DNA of 8,812 nt, from assembly GCA_946055445.1 (NCBI GenBank), contig CAMGGF010000039.1:1-8812 (forward strand), read 5' to 3'. This DNA is from an uncultured Ruminococcus sp. (GTDB taxonomy: Bacteria; Bacillota; Clostridia; Oscillospirales; Acutalibacteraceae). The notes below the pieces were generated by a model. That model was not told where the DNA came from. It ran no database searches and saw only the letters and a program-made list of their open reading frames with translations. The translations under genes and the position numbers were made by a program. Below are positions 1-6,483 of the stretch, in pieces. Each line of letters opens with the position of its first letter. Position 1 is the stretch's first letter.

Positions 1-24
1 CCGTGGATTTTGATGTAATTTTAT

Positions 25-48
25 GCGGGCGTGGAAGCCCGCCACTAC
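25..48 (-). repeat. GTAG-headed REP-like hairpin
   Basis: Read on the minus strand, GTAG (48-45) is followed after two bases by a 6-bp GC-only stem, GCGGGC / GCCCGC (42-37 and 30-25), around a 6-base loop. A GTAG tetranucleotide at the foot of a palindrome is the signature of REP elements processed by REP-associated Y1 transposases. The flanks, GCGTAG before and a short A-run after, match the hairpin at 5882-5914, although the stem sequence differs. Membership of one family is an inference. Confidence 0.45.
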
Positions 49-137
49 GCGCACGCAATGAAAGTTCAGGGTAGGGCGGGGGTTTGAATTACTCGCCTGA
101 CGGCTCAGACAGCGCTTCTGCTCATTTCATTCGCAGA

Positions 138-154
138 GGTATCCACCGGACACC
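138..154 (-). repeat. Small intergenic hairpin with three-base loop
   Basis: On the minus strand GGTGTCC and GGATACC pair around a GGT loop, giving 7 pairs with one G-T wobble. On the plus strand the wobble becomes an A-C mismatch, so the fold favours the minus strand. It lies just beyond the terminator at 158-187. The rest of 1-157 has no open frame I would call a gene; it looks like degenerate intergenic repeat sequence, including a second GTAG followed by a GC run at 71-80. Confidence 0.35.
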
Positions 155-157
155 CGC

Positions 158-187
158 AAAAAAATGCCCCGCAGGGAATGCGGGGCA
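158..187 (-). terminator. Intrinsic terminator of the lipoprotein operon
   Basis: On the minus strand a 9-bp perfect stem, TGCCCCGCA / TGCGGGGCA (187-179 and 173-165), encloses a 5-base loop and is followed directly by seven T residues (164-158). This is a textbook Rho-independent terminator. It starts 24 bases past the lipoprotein stop codon and closes the leftward operon. Confidence 0.92.
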
Positions 188-211
188 GAGTTTCTGTCTG
201 TGGAAAAAGGG

Positions 212-1285
212 TTATTTCGCCTCGGATTCCCAACCGAACTGATAATACGCATTACTGCCGCTTTCAAAGGTCAGGGTTTGCGTGCCGTAGGGGGCGAGCG
301 AGCCTTCACCCGTAACAGTGGCGGTCACGGTCATATTTTTATCGTAGGAAAGCGAAAGCAATTCATCGGTTGCGGCGTTAAAAGTCGCAATAATCACGCA
401 ATCGTGCGGCACAAGGGTGTATTCCGACACAGTAAAGGAGTTTTCCGCACGGTTCAGTTTTGCCAATACATCGGCGGGATTGCGGAAAGAAATGGCTTTC
501 TCAATCGAAGCGGGCGTATTTTTCAAATGAATTTCAACCGTGCGTGTCAACTCGGTTACAACGGGCTCTTCGGCGGAATTGTTTTCCGTGGTCGGCGTGA
601 CCGAAGTGTAAATTGCATCAATATCGTCAAGCGTCAGCGCCGTAACGGTATTGCCGCCCTTTAAGTACAGAATATCGTTCAAATCCGTGCCGGCTTCGAC
701 TTCCACATTGCTCGGCAGTGCGTCCGAAATCCCGCCCGAAATCATATCTTTATACAGCCGCACGGCTTTTGCAAGCGGGGTGTTTTCTTCGGATTTGTTG
801 CCTGCGGCGTCGGTCAGCGCAATGGTGTCATTGTGCACCCAGAAATTCTCGGAGTACACCGTAGCGGGTTTTTGTGTTTTTATGGCGTTTGCAATGCGGG
901 TGTAATATTCTAACGCTTCGGCACTGTTGCCTTTCAACTGTGCCTGCTCTTCCGCGCTCAAAAGCGCCAGCACTTTCGAGAACAGTTCGGCATCGTCATT
1001 GTAAGCATACCGCGATTTTAAATCGTTGTAGTTGAGCGAGATGGTGGTGTCCGCATTTTTTTCTTCGTATTCTTCAAACAGTGTGCTCAACAGTTCGGTC
1101 GGCAACACGGTTTCCAATTCCCCATAGGTGAAGGTGAACATCGCGTCGTGCAAATCGGTTTTCAGTGTCACGGCAACCGGCTCGGGCGTTTCTTCACCTG
1201 TGCTTATATCGCACGAGGTCAACACCAAAGCAACCATCGCAAGAGATAACAGAACGCAAATCAGTTTCAAACTCTTTTTCTGCAT
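212..1285 (-). CDS. Putative lipoprotein of unknown function
   Basis: This encodes a 357-residue exported lipoprotein. The N-terminus has a Lys-rich n-region (MQKKSLK), a hydrophobic core at about residues 8-21 and the lipobox L-T-S-C with Cys25, so it should be lipidated and held on the outer face of the membrane. The mature part is acidic and Thr/Ser-rich, with an Asp/Glu/Thr/Pro stretch after the Cys typical of a flexible tether. I recognise no enzymatic motif in the rest. An upstream in-frame ATG at 1303 would add six residues, but AAAGGGG sits just ahead of the ATG at 1285, so that start is preferred. It lies 31 bp downstream of the M28 peptidase gene and shares its operon and terminator. 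A joint role at the envelope is possible but unproven. Confidence 0.85.
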   Translation of the reverse strand: MQKKSLKLICVLLSLAMVALVLTSCDISTGEETPEPVAVTLKTDLHDAMFTFTYGELETVLPTELLSTLFEEYEEKNADTTISLNYNDLKSRYAYNDDAELFSKVLALLSAEEQAQLKGNSAEALEYYTRIANAIKTQKPATVYSENFWVHNDTIALTDAAGNKSEENTPLAKAVRLYKDMISGGISDALPSNVEVEAGTDLNDILYLKGGNTVTALTLDDIDAIYTSVTPTTENNSAEEPVVTELTRTVEIHLKNTPASIEKAISFRNPADVLAKLNRAENSFTVSEYTLVPHDCVIIATFNAATDELLSLSYDKNMTVTATVTGEGSLAPYGTQTLTFESGSNAYYQFGWESEAK

Positions 1286-1316
1286 AATTTTCCCCTTTTC
1301 CATATTAAAAATACGC

Positions 1317-2576
1317 TTAATATTTGTCTTTTAACCCTTCGCTGTCAAACAGAAATGCGGTTTCCAGCAAAATGTCAATTCCCGCTTCAACGGTTTTCGG
1401 GTCCAAATTGTCGGCTGTGTCGCCGCGGGTGTGGTAGTAGCGCGCAGGCGTGGGGTCCATTGCCGCAAGCGCCACGGCTTTCATACCGCCCTGCTGAATG
1501 GCCGCCGCGTCGGACGAGCCGAAAAATACATTGGCATAGTCGAGATTATACCCGGCAATTTCGCTTGCCTTTTTAAGCAATGCCGCCGCTTGACTGTCGA
1601 GTTTCACGGTGCCACTCATATCCTTGTTGTAAACACCCATAAAATCAAAGTCGCGCAAAGTGTCGGTTGCAACGAACACGGTTTCGACATCGTCTTCGTT
1701 TGCGTGTTTTGCGGCGAATGCTTTTGCGCCGCGCAAACCCGCTTCTTCGCACGCCATGGAAACAGCCACAACCTCGGTGTTTTCAAAGCGAATGTCATTT
1801 GCCGCCATGTAACGCAGCACCGCCATCGAGGCGAACACGCCCGTTAAATTGTCATTTGCACCCGGCACAACCAATTTCCAGTTTACAAAGAACGCACCGA
1901 GTGACATCGGCACAATCGTTACAAATGCCAAAACCAAAACCATGGTGGAAAGCCACGCGGGAATCGGGAACAGCGAAACAATATCCAAAGCGAACTGCAC
2001 AAACACCGAGCCGAACGCCAACGCGATGACGGTGGTCAGCAATTTACCGCCGCCGAGGTGTGTGTAGGTCCATTCATACGCGGAATCAATGTGGCCGCTG
2101 AAAATAATGCGGCGTTTGGTTTCGCCTGCGGCTTTTCGGGCGCAAACCACATTGCAGGTGCGCCGTTTCGGAAAAAACGGGTCCAACAGCGGCTTATACA
2201 GCAAAAATTCGCATACCATAAATAACAAAGCCAAAAAGGACAGGACAAGCGCCGCAATGTTAAACGCGGTGCTCAGCGTCGGAACGGCATCAAAGCGGCT
2301 TAAAATGAGCAGTACCGCCGAAACCAGCATCATAATGACATCGAGGAGCACCCAGCCCATAAACGCTTTGGGGTGGAGTTCAAAATCCTCGGTTTCCACC
2401 GTATCGGCAACCGATTTCATCGATTCGGCGACATACGCCTGCGCTTTGCGCTCGCTTTCCTCGCCGGACTCGCGCGGCCCGATTTCCTTGCAGACTTTTT
2501 TAATTTCGCGCAAGGTGTAGTTGGTCATTTCCCGCCGACGGGAAGGATAATTCGCATTGCTTTCGCGTGCTTGCAT
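1317..2576 (-). CDS. Membrane-bound M28-family zinc metallopeptidase
   Basis: This 419-residue protein carries the M28 (aminopeptidase Y/S-like) zinc-site set in order: H162-x-D164 in FSGHIDS, D242 in PGANDN, E277-E278 in ACEEAG, D305 in VATDTL and H382 in YYHTRGD. These match the family's two-zinc ligands and catalytic glutamate, so it is probably an active aminopeptidase or carboxypeptidase; the substrate is unknown. Four hydrophobic segments (about 75-93, 103-127, 181-203, 209-232) make it an integral membrane protein. The second pair is inserted between the first and second zinc motifs. The basic loop after TM2 (KRR, ARK, KRR) suggests a cytoplasmic catalytic side. The start at 2576 has GGAG seven bases upstream; an in-frame ATG at 2528 (MTNYTL) is a possible shorter start. 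It is the first gene of the leftward operon, 31 bp before the lipoprotein gene. Confidence 0.9.
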   Translation of the reverse strand: MQARESNANYPSRRREMTNYTLREIKKVCKEIGPRESGEESERKAQAYVAESMKSVADTVETEDFELHPKAFMGWVLLDVIMMLVSAVLLILSRFDAVPTLSTAFNIAALVLSFLALLFMVCEFLLYKPLLDPFFPKRRTCNVVCARKAAGETKRRIIFSGHIDSAYEWTYTHLGGGKLLTTVIALAFGSVFVQFALDIVSLFPIPAWLSTMVLVLAFVTIVPMSLGAFFVNWKLVVPGANDNLTGVFASMAVLRYMAANDIRFENTEVVAVSMACEEAGLRGAKAFAAKHANEDDVETVFVATDTLRDFDFMGVYNKDMSGTVKLDSQAAALLKKASEIAGYNLDYANVFFGSSDAAAIQQGGMKAVALAAMDPTPARYYHTRGDTADNLDPKTVEAGIDILLETAFLFDSEGLKDKY

Positions 2577-2590
2577 AACATCACTCCGTA

Positions 2591-2616
2591 ATAGAAATTC
2601 CCTTTTTAATTTCTAT
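2591..2616. repeat. Inverted repeat in the M28 operon leader
   Basis: ATAGAAATT (2591-2599) and AATTTCTAT (2608-2616) form a perfect 9-bp inverted repeat around an 8-base C/T spacer. It lies between the proposed -10 box of the leftward promoter and the ribosome binding site of the M28 gene, overlapping the predicted transcription start. It could be an operator for a dimeric repressor or a 5'-UTR stem that protects the transcript. The sequence cannot separate these, and AT-rich repeats also arise by chance. Confidence 0.5.
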
Positions 2617-2645
2617 ATTTTAACATATAAACGAAAAAAAGTCGA
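2617..2645 (-). promoter_or_regulatory. Leftward sigma-A promoter of the M28-lipoprotein operon
   Basis: On the minus strand the -10 box is TAAAAT (2622-2617), preceded by a TGT extended -10. A weak -35, TCGACT (2645-2640), sits 17 bases upstream. The extended -10 may compensate for the poor -35. The predicted start is near 2610, which leaves a leader of about 35 bases containing the inverted repeat and a GGAG site. Confidence 0.5.
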
Positions 2646-2672
2646 TAGGTATTTTCAAATCACGATGGGTTA

Positions 2673-2701
2673 TTGACAGAAAGCCCGAAAACCCGTAAAA
2701 T
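2673..2701 (+). promoter_or_regulatory. Rightward sigma-A promoter of the M15-GH35 operon
   Basis: A perfect -35 TTGACA (2673-2678), a 17-base spacer and a -10 TAAAAT (2696-2701, one mismatch to TATAAT) make a near-consensus housekeeping promoter. The predicted start is near 2708, about 29 bases ahead of the M15 peptidase start. It is back to back with the leftward promoter, with only 27 bases between the two -35 boxes. No clear operator is visible over it, so expression may be largely constitutive. Confidence 0.78.
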
Positions 2702-2736
2702 ATACCTGTATGTGAAAAGCGAGGAAGTATTTGGAT

Positions 2737-3573
2737 ATGGCAAAAAAACGCTCGAAAAAGCAGTTGAAAGCAAAAGGGATTTTGGCACTGCTTTTGGCAG
2801 TGGTGCTTGTGGGATTGAGTGTCGGTTTTGCGGTGAGCGAAAAGCGAAAGCCTGATAAAGTGCAACCGGAACCTTCAACCGAGGCGCCAACCGAAGCACC
2901 GACCGAAATACCGACAGAAGCGCAAACCGAAGCGCCCGTACCGGAACCGACGGAAAACACGCCGCCGGTTTCTTTGCCGCAGGCAACAAAGGGCAATCCG
3001 GTTACGGTTTCGCCCGACGGCGAGCATTGGGAATTGACGCTTTTGAATTTGCAGTACCGTCTGCCCGAAGACTACAAACCGACCTTAAAAGCGGCGGTCG
3101 AGGGGAGCAGCGCGCAGTTGGATGCGCGCGTGGCGCCGTATTATGCGGAAATGTATGCGGCAGCAAAGGCAGACGGGTGCACCTTAACGCCGTATTCGGG
3201 ATACCGCACCTATGCGCGGCAACAGGAAAATTTTGAGCGCAAGGTGTCTTATTATGTGTCGCAGGGGTTGAGCGAACCCGAGGCAACCGCGAAAACGCAA
3301 ACGCGTATTATGCCCGCAGGCGCGTCAGAGCACAATATGGGCTTTGCGATGGATATTGTCAGCGCGAGTGCGGATTTTGTTTCAACCAAAGAGTTTTCTT
3401 GGCTGTTAGAGCACGCGCGCGAATACGGGTTTATTCTGCGCTACCCTGAAAATAAAACCGAAATCACGGGCGTGATGTATGAGCCGTGGCATTGGCGGTA
3501 TGTCGGCAAAGAGGCCGCCGCCGCGATGCACCAAAGCGGCCAATGTTTAGAAGAATATTTAGGTATCGCTTAA
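2737..3573 (+). CDS. VanY-type (M15B) D-alanyl-D-alanine carboxypeptidase
   Basis: This 278-residue protein probably removes the terminal D-Ala from peptidoglycan stem peptides outside the membrane. A basic N-terminus is followed by one hydrophobic segment (about 14-33) that serves as a signal anchor, then a Pro/Thr/Glu linker (about 46-74) and the catalytic domain (about 95-275). M15B signatures are complete: YSGYRTYARQ at 153-162, SEHNMGFAMD at 197-206 with zinc ligands H199 and D206, and EPWHWRY at 249-255 with the third ligand H252. ATG 2737 is chosen over the in-frame TTG 2731 because the GAGGAAG site (2721-2727) would be only three bases from the TTG. A GH35 beta-galactosidase gene follows 22 bp later, apparently on the same transcript. 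Van-type resistance is not implied: no vanHAX genes are present, and housekeeping wall trimming is more likely. Confidence 0.9.
   Translation: MAKKRSKKQLKAKGILALLLAVVLVGLSVGFAVSEKRKPDKVQPEPSTEAPTEAPTEIPTEAQTEAPVPEPTENTPPVSLPQATKGNPVTVSPDGEHWELTLLNLQYRLPEDYKPTLKAAVEGSSAQLDARVAPYYAEMYAAAKADGCTLTPYSGYRTYARQQENFERKVSYYVSQGLSEPEATAKTQTRIMPAGASEHNMGFAMDIVSASADFVSTKEFSWLLEHAREYGFILRYPENKTEITGVMYEPWHWRYVGKEAAAAMHQSGQCLEEYLGIA
2872..2958 (+). repeat. Pro/Thr/Glu tandem linker within the M15 peptidase
   Basis: Degenerate tandem copies of a PTEA-type unit (residues about 46-74; variants PTEA, PTEI, TEAP) are encoded by diverged ACCGAAGC-like repeats. Such linkers commonly let an anchored enzyme reach into the cell wall. 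The short repeated units make copy number prone to slippage between strains. Confidence 0.7.
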
Positions 3574-3595
3574 AAGAGCGAAAAGGAGAGATTGT

Positions 3596-5383
3596 ATGCT
3601 GACCATTCAAAACGGACAATTTTCCATGGACGGCAAGCCGTTTTCGATTTATTCGGGCGCAATGCACTATTTCCGCATTCCCCGTGCACATTGGGAGGAC
3701 CGCCTATTAAAATTGAAGGCGGCGGGCTTTAACACGGTGGAAACCTATGTTTGCTGGAATTTGCATGAGCCGCGCCCCGGTGAGTTTGATTTTTCGGGGA
3801 TGCTTGACATTGCCGAATATTTGCGTTTGGCGCAAAAAGTCGGTTTGTACGCGATTGTGCGCCCGGGCCCCTATATTTGCGCCGAATGGGATTTCGGCGG
3901 GTTCCCCGCGTGGCTGTTAAAAGACAAAAATATGCGGCTTCGCTGTAACTACGAGCCGTATCTTGCGTGTGTACGCCGCTATTACAATGCGCTCGGCGAG
4001 CAGATTAACGGTTTTTTGGAGAAAAACGGCGGCAATATTATTGCGATGCAGGTTGAAAACGAATATGGCAGTTACGGCAATGACAAACAATATTTGCAGG
4101 CCATTCGCAAAATTATGGGCGAAGCGGGTATGGATTCGTTCCTATTCACTTCCGACAGCGACTGTAACTGGATGCTGTCGGGCGGCGGACTTCCCGATGT
4201 GTTTAAAGTGATGAACTTCGGCTCACGCACAAAAATGCTGTTAAAGAAATTGGACAACTACCAAACCGATATGCCCTATATGTGCGGCGAATTTTGGGAC
4301 GGTTGGTTTGACCACTGGGGCGGCATTCACCACACGCGCCCGAGCATACAAATTGAAAAGGAAATCAAGGATTTCCTCGATATGGACGCAAGTTTCAATA
4401 TGTATATGTTCCACGGCGGCACAAACTTCGGCTTTACCGCGGGTGCAAACTGCACAAACGGGCAATACACCCCGACCGTCACGAGTTACGATTACAGCGC
4501 GCCGTTAACCGAATGGGGCGCATATACCCCGACCTATCACGCCGTGCGCAAACTCCTTTTGGAAAAACAGGGCTTGGAAGCAGGTGTTTTGCCGCCCGAG
4601 CCGAAACTCCAATATATCGGCACGGTGGAACTCACGCAGTCGGCGGGGCTGTTTGACAACCTTGAAAACATCGGCACAACGCAGTACAGCCCCACGCCCG
4701 AAAGTATGGAACAATTCGACCAAAACTTCGGCTACATTCTGTACTCCACCACCGTCAAGGGCAAATATGAGTCTTTGACACTCTCTGTGGAGGGTGTGCA
4801 CGACAACGCCTATCTGTTTGTGGACGGGGAACTGAAAAAGACCTATTACCGCAATCAAAACCCGAATATGAAAGACGGCGACGGCTTTACATACCGTTTG
4901 GGGAGCATCAAGGGCGAAAAGAAAATCGAAATCCTCGTAGATGCGATGGGGCGCGTCAATTACGGCAAATATTTGTATGACCGCAAGGGCATTGCCCGCG
5001 TGATGCTCGGCAATCAGGTGGTGTTTGACTGGCAAATTACAACATTGCCGCTGGACAATATCGACAAAGTGCAGTACGGCACGGCGGGAACCCAATTCCC
5101 GCGTTTTTACAAAGGCACATTCAAAGCCGCCACGGACGCGGACTGCTTTGTGGATATGACAGGCTTTCAAAAGGGCTGTGTATTCGTGAATGGCTTTAAT
5201 TTGGGCCGCTATTGGGCGGCAGGCCCGCAGGCGACGCTGTATCTGCCGCAGGATGTGCTCAAAGACGAAAATGAAATCGTCATTTTTGAACAAGAGGGCA
5301 CAGACCGTCAAACCGTGGAAATCACCGACACGCCGAAATTAAGCCAAATGAAAAAGCGCAGTCTGTGTTTTTGGAAAAAATAA
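3596..5383 (+). CDS. GH35 beta-galactosidase
   Basis: This 595-residue enzyme is expected to cleave terminal non-reducing beta-galactose from oligosaccharides. The N-terminal TIM barrel has the GH35 motifs: SGAMHYFRIPRAHW (20-33), NTVETYVCWNLHEP (46-59) and VRPGPYICAEWDFGG (88-102). The acid/base E156 lies in QVENEYG and the nucleophile E232 in GEFWDGWFDHWG; both are placed by analogy with the human GLB1 active site. FHGGTNFGFT (272-281) is also typical. The C-terminal part (about 370-575) looks like the galactose-binding jelly-roll module, ending in the characteristic GRYWAAGPQ-TLYLP stretch. There is no signal peptide, so it acts in the cytoplasm on imported sugars. Length is normal for bacterial GH35. 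AAGGAGAG (3583-3590) gives a strong ribosome binding site. It follows the M15 gene by 22 bp with no terminator between them. Confidence 0.95.
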   Translation: MLTIQNGQFSMDGKPFSIYSGAMHYFRIPRAHWEDRLLKLKAAGFNTVETYVCWNLHEPRPGEFDFSGMLDIAEYLRLAQKVGLYAIVRPGPYICAEWDFGGFPAWLLKDKNMRLRCNYEPYLACVRRYYNALGEQINGFLEKNGGNIIAMQVENEYGSYGNDKQYLQAIRKIMGEAGMDSFLFTSDSDCNWMLSGGGLPDVFKVMNFGSRTKMLLKKLDNYQTDMPYMCGEFWDGWFDHWGGIHHTRPSIQIEKEIKDFLDMDASFNMYMFHGGTNFGFTAGANCTNGQYTPTVTSYDYSAPLTEWGAYTPTYHAVRKLLLEKQGLEAGVLPPEPKLQYIGTVELTQSAGLFDNLENIGTTQYSPTPESMEQFDQNFGYILYSTTVKGKYESLTLSVEGVHDNAYLFVDGELKKTYYRNQNPNMKDGDGFTYRLGSIKGEKKIEILVDAMGRVNYGKYLYDRKGIARVMLGNQVVFDWQITTLPLDNIDKVQYGTAGTQFPRFYKGTFKAATDADCFVDMTGFQKGCVFVNGFNLGRYWAAGPQATLYLPQDVLKDENEIVIFEQEGTDRQTVEITDTPKLSQMKKRSLCFWKK

Positions 5384-5395
5384 AATGCAAAAAAT

Positions 5396-5429
5396 ACAGG
5401 GGACAAAAAACAGAATTTTGTCCCCATGT
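5396..5429. repeat. Hairpin after GH35, ACAGGGGAC family
   Basis: GGGGACAAAA (5399-5408) and TTTTGTCCCC (5416-5425) form a perfect 10-bp stem with a 7-base loop. Flanking ACA and TGT extend it past one bulged A. It begins 13 bases after the beta-galactosidase stop. No T-run follows on the plus strand, so it is at best a weak terminator for GH35. On the minus strand T-rich sequence follows, but no minus-strand gene needs it. The ACAGGGGAC start links it to the repeats further right. It may also stabilise the 3' end of the GH35 message. Confidence 0.7.
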
Positions 5430-5449
5430 GTTTCTGAGGAGGAAGATTC

Positions 5450-5767
5450 GTGAAAAAGCAGAAAAATTTCATATTGAGAAGCGAAAAATGCCAAAATCTA
5501 TTATTTGTTCTCCTCACTATTATTCTTGTTTTTATAATCATTTTTACACAAAAATTACCTGTTAGTATTGGAGTGTTCACTGCACTCATTATTTTGCCAA
5601 TTGGGTTTTTCGGTAAAAAGGTCGATTACGATTGGGGAAAAATGTTTGCTTTTGGGTTGCTTTTTTCTCTCATAGCGAGTGGAGTGAGTATAGGATTCTA
5701 CTCTTTAGTAAAACATTCTGTGTTTTTAGATGAAATTATGTCTTGGACAATACCAAACCCATGGTAA
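5450..5767 (+). CDS. Small three-TM membrane protein, unknown function
   Basis: This encodes 105 residues from a GTG start. A perfect AGGAGG (5437-5442) seven bases upstream makes it a convincing gene despite its size. After a basic N-terminus there are three hydrophobic segments (about 17-33, 37-54 and 65-85) and a short tail. I recognise no family. The gene is visibly more AT-rich than the GH35 gene before it and uses A/T-ending codons, which suggests separate origin or acquisition. The stop codon is directly followed by GGGGACAATC, part of the local repeat family. With the next two genes it forms a cluster of small membrane proteins. It probably has its own promoter or is read through from GH35; I see no convincing promoter. 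Confidence 0.68.
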   Translation: MKKQKNFILRSEKCQNLLFVLLTIILVFIIIFTQKLPVSIGVFTALIILPIGFFGKKVDYDWGKMFAFGLLFSLIASGVSIGFYSLVKHSVFLDEIMSWTIPNPW

Positions 5768-5787
5768 GGGGACAATCATCAATCAGG
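5768..5787 (+). repeat. Partial repeat copy abutting a stop codon
   Basis: GGGGACAATC begins at the base after the TAA of the small membrane gene and is followed by ATCAATCAGG. The GGGGAC, CAATC and CAATCAGG words recur in the element at 7117-7141. It looks like a rearranged or decayed copy joined to the 74-bp element that starts at 5793. Confidence 0.45.
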
Positions 5788-5792
5788 AATGA

Positions 5793-5866
5793 AAACACAG
5801 GGGACGGTTCTCTGTGCTATTAAAAATCGAGTAAAAATTGGAACACAAGGAACCGTCCCCTGATTG
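5793..5866 (+). repeat. 74-bp composite REP/BIME-like element, copy 1
   Basis: It is 73/74 identical to 6484-6557; the only difference is G5816 versus A6507. The left unit folds as CACAGGGGA / TTCTCTGTG around a CGG loop (9 pairs including two G-T wobbles). The right end carries a diverged copy in inverse orientation (CACAAGGAACCG then TCCCCTGATTG). The two ends can also pair with each other over 19 positions with two mismatches. An AT-rich spacer of about 25 bases separates them. Two inverted palindromic units around a spacer is the layout of a BIME in the REP literature. Confidence 0.85.
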
Positions 5867-5883
5867 ACGTGCTATATTTGTGC

Positions 5884-5907
5884 GTAGGGAACGGTCTTGA
5901 CCGTTCC
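5884..5907 (+). repeat. GTAG plus perfect 9-bp hairpin (REP-like)
   Basis: GTAG (5884-5887) is immediately followed by GGAACGGTC (5888-5896), a TT loop and the exact complement GACCGTTCC (5899-5907). GTAG at the base of a palindrome is the hallmark of REP elements recognised by TnpA-REP/RAYT enzymes. The GCGTAG head and A-rich tail match the hairpin at 25-48. It lies between the 74-bp repeat and the YcxB-like gene. Confidence 0.65.
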
Positions 5908-5930
5908 GTAAAACACCAAGGCGGGCAAAA

Positions 5931-5943
5931 ACCGTCCCCTGTC
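5931..5943 (-). repeat. Inverted partial copy of the GGGGACGG repeat
   Basis: On the minus strand this reads GACAGGGGACGGT, matching the core of the 74-bp element but in the opposite direction. With the hairpin at 5884-5907 and the copy at 5793-5866 it makes 5768-5943 a dense patchwork of repeats. Confidence 0.5.
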
Positions 5944-5986
5944 TTATAGAGCCAATTGACTGGGAAGTTCGAGAGGAGCGGTAATT

Positions 5987-6475
5987 ATTATTGAATTTAG
6001 AGGATATTTAACGGGCAAAACGCTGAAAGATTTTCAGAAAAGGCGAACAAACTTTTGGCGAGTGGTTATGTCGTTCGCGTTTCTGCTGATGATTCCTGTT
6101 TTTATGTTTATGTTTTGGGGCAAGGTGGTTCTGTGGAAAATGCTTTGTGCTTTTTTGCTTTTCCCGATTGGTGCTGTGGTTTTTCCATATTTTGCCGTAA
6201 AGGCGGACAAAAATAAATCTGTACCGAAACGGATTCATATCAGCGACAACATACTTCAGTATGCTTCCGACCAATTTACAGAGAGCAGAAATATAGAAGA
6301 AGTAAAATCTGTTTGGGATTACGGGGAATATTATATCATCATTTTCGGTAAATTGGGTCAGCTTTTTCCGTATTTTGTGTGCCAAAAAAACTTGCTGACA
6401 AAAGGATCAATAGACGAGTTTGAAGCCCTGTTCGCGGGGAAAATTGAAAGGAAAGCAGAGAAAAAGGCAGTGTGA
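5987..6475 (+). CDS. YcxB-like membrane protein with apparent ATT start
   Basis: This encodes about 162 residues: an N-terminal IEFRGYLTGKTLKDFQKRR segment, two hydrophobic segments (about 26-44 and 50-70) and a soluble domain. The end of that domain (FVCQKNLLTKGSIDEFEALF, 130-149) resembles the C-terminal domain of YcxB-family proteins of Firmicutes, whose function is unknown to me. The start is odd. A strong AGAGGAG site (5972-5978) is followed by three in-frame ATT codons (5984, 5987, 5990) but by no ATG, GTG or TTG in frame until GTG 6062. That GTG has no good ribosome binding site and would remove the conserved-looking N-terminus. I place the start at ATT 5987 (8-base spacing), uncertain by one codon either way. 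The alternatives are a start codon lost by mutation, or expression of a truncated form from 6062. The 74-bp repeat follows 9 bases after the stop. Confidence 0.7.
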   Translation: MIEFRGYLTGKTLKDFQKRRTNFWRVVMSFAFLLMIPVFMFMFWGKVVLWKMLCAFLLFPIGAVVFPYFAVKADKNKSVPKRIHISDNILQYASDQFTESRNIEEVKSVWDYGEYYIIIFGKLGQLFPYFVCQKNLLTKGSIDEFEALFAGKIERKAEKKAV

Positions 6476-6483
6476 ATCAAAGG

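Noticed and set aside
164..664. Plus-strand open frame of 166 codons opposite the lipoprotein gene
   Set aside because: It starts inside the terminator hairpin, has no plausible ribosome binding site and is antisense to a lipoprotein gene with clear signal, start and terminator.
2702..2711. Operator-like palindrome ATAC-CT-GTAT at the rightward start site
   Set aside because: Four-base arms are too short to distinguish from chance in an AT-rich promoter.
2660..2996. Overlapping minus-strand open frames opposite the M15 gene start
   Set aside because: They arise from the Pro/Thr/Glu repeat read backwards and run through the divergent promoter region. No start signals were found.
2737..3573. 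Vancomycin-resistance gene cluster
   Set aside because: Only a VanY-type peptidase is present. There are no ligase, dehydrogenase, VanX or two-component genes beside it, and M15B enzymes are common housekeeping proteins.
4505..5311. Long minus-strand open frame (268 codons) opposite the GH35 gene
   Set aside because: It lies entirely within a well-supported GH35 gene. Its translation is a low-complexity mix rich in His, Val and Arg with no recognisable domain, as expected for an antisense shadow of GC-biased codons.
5399..5425. Intrinsic terminator for the GH35 gene
   Set aside because: The stem is strong but the plus strand continues with ATGTGTTTCTGAGG rather than a T-run, so I list it as a repeat hairpin and not a terminator.
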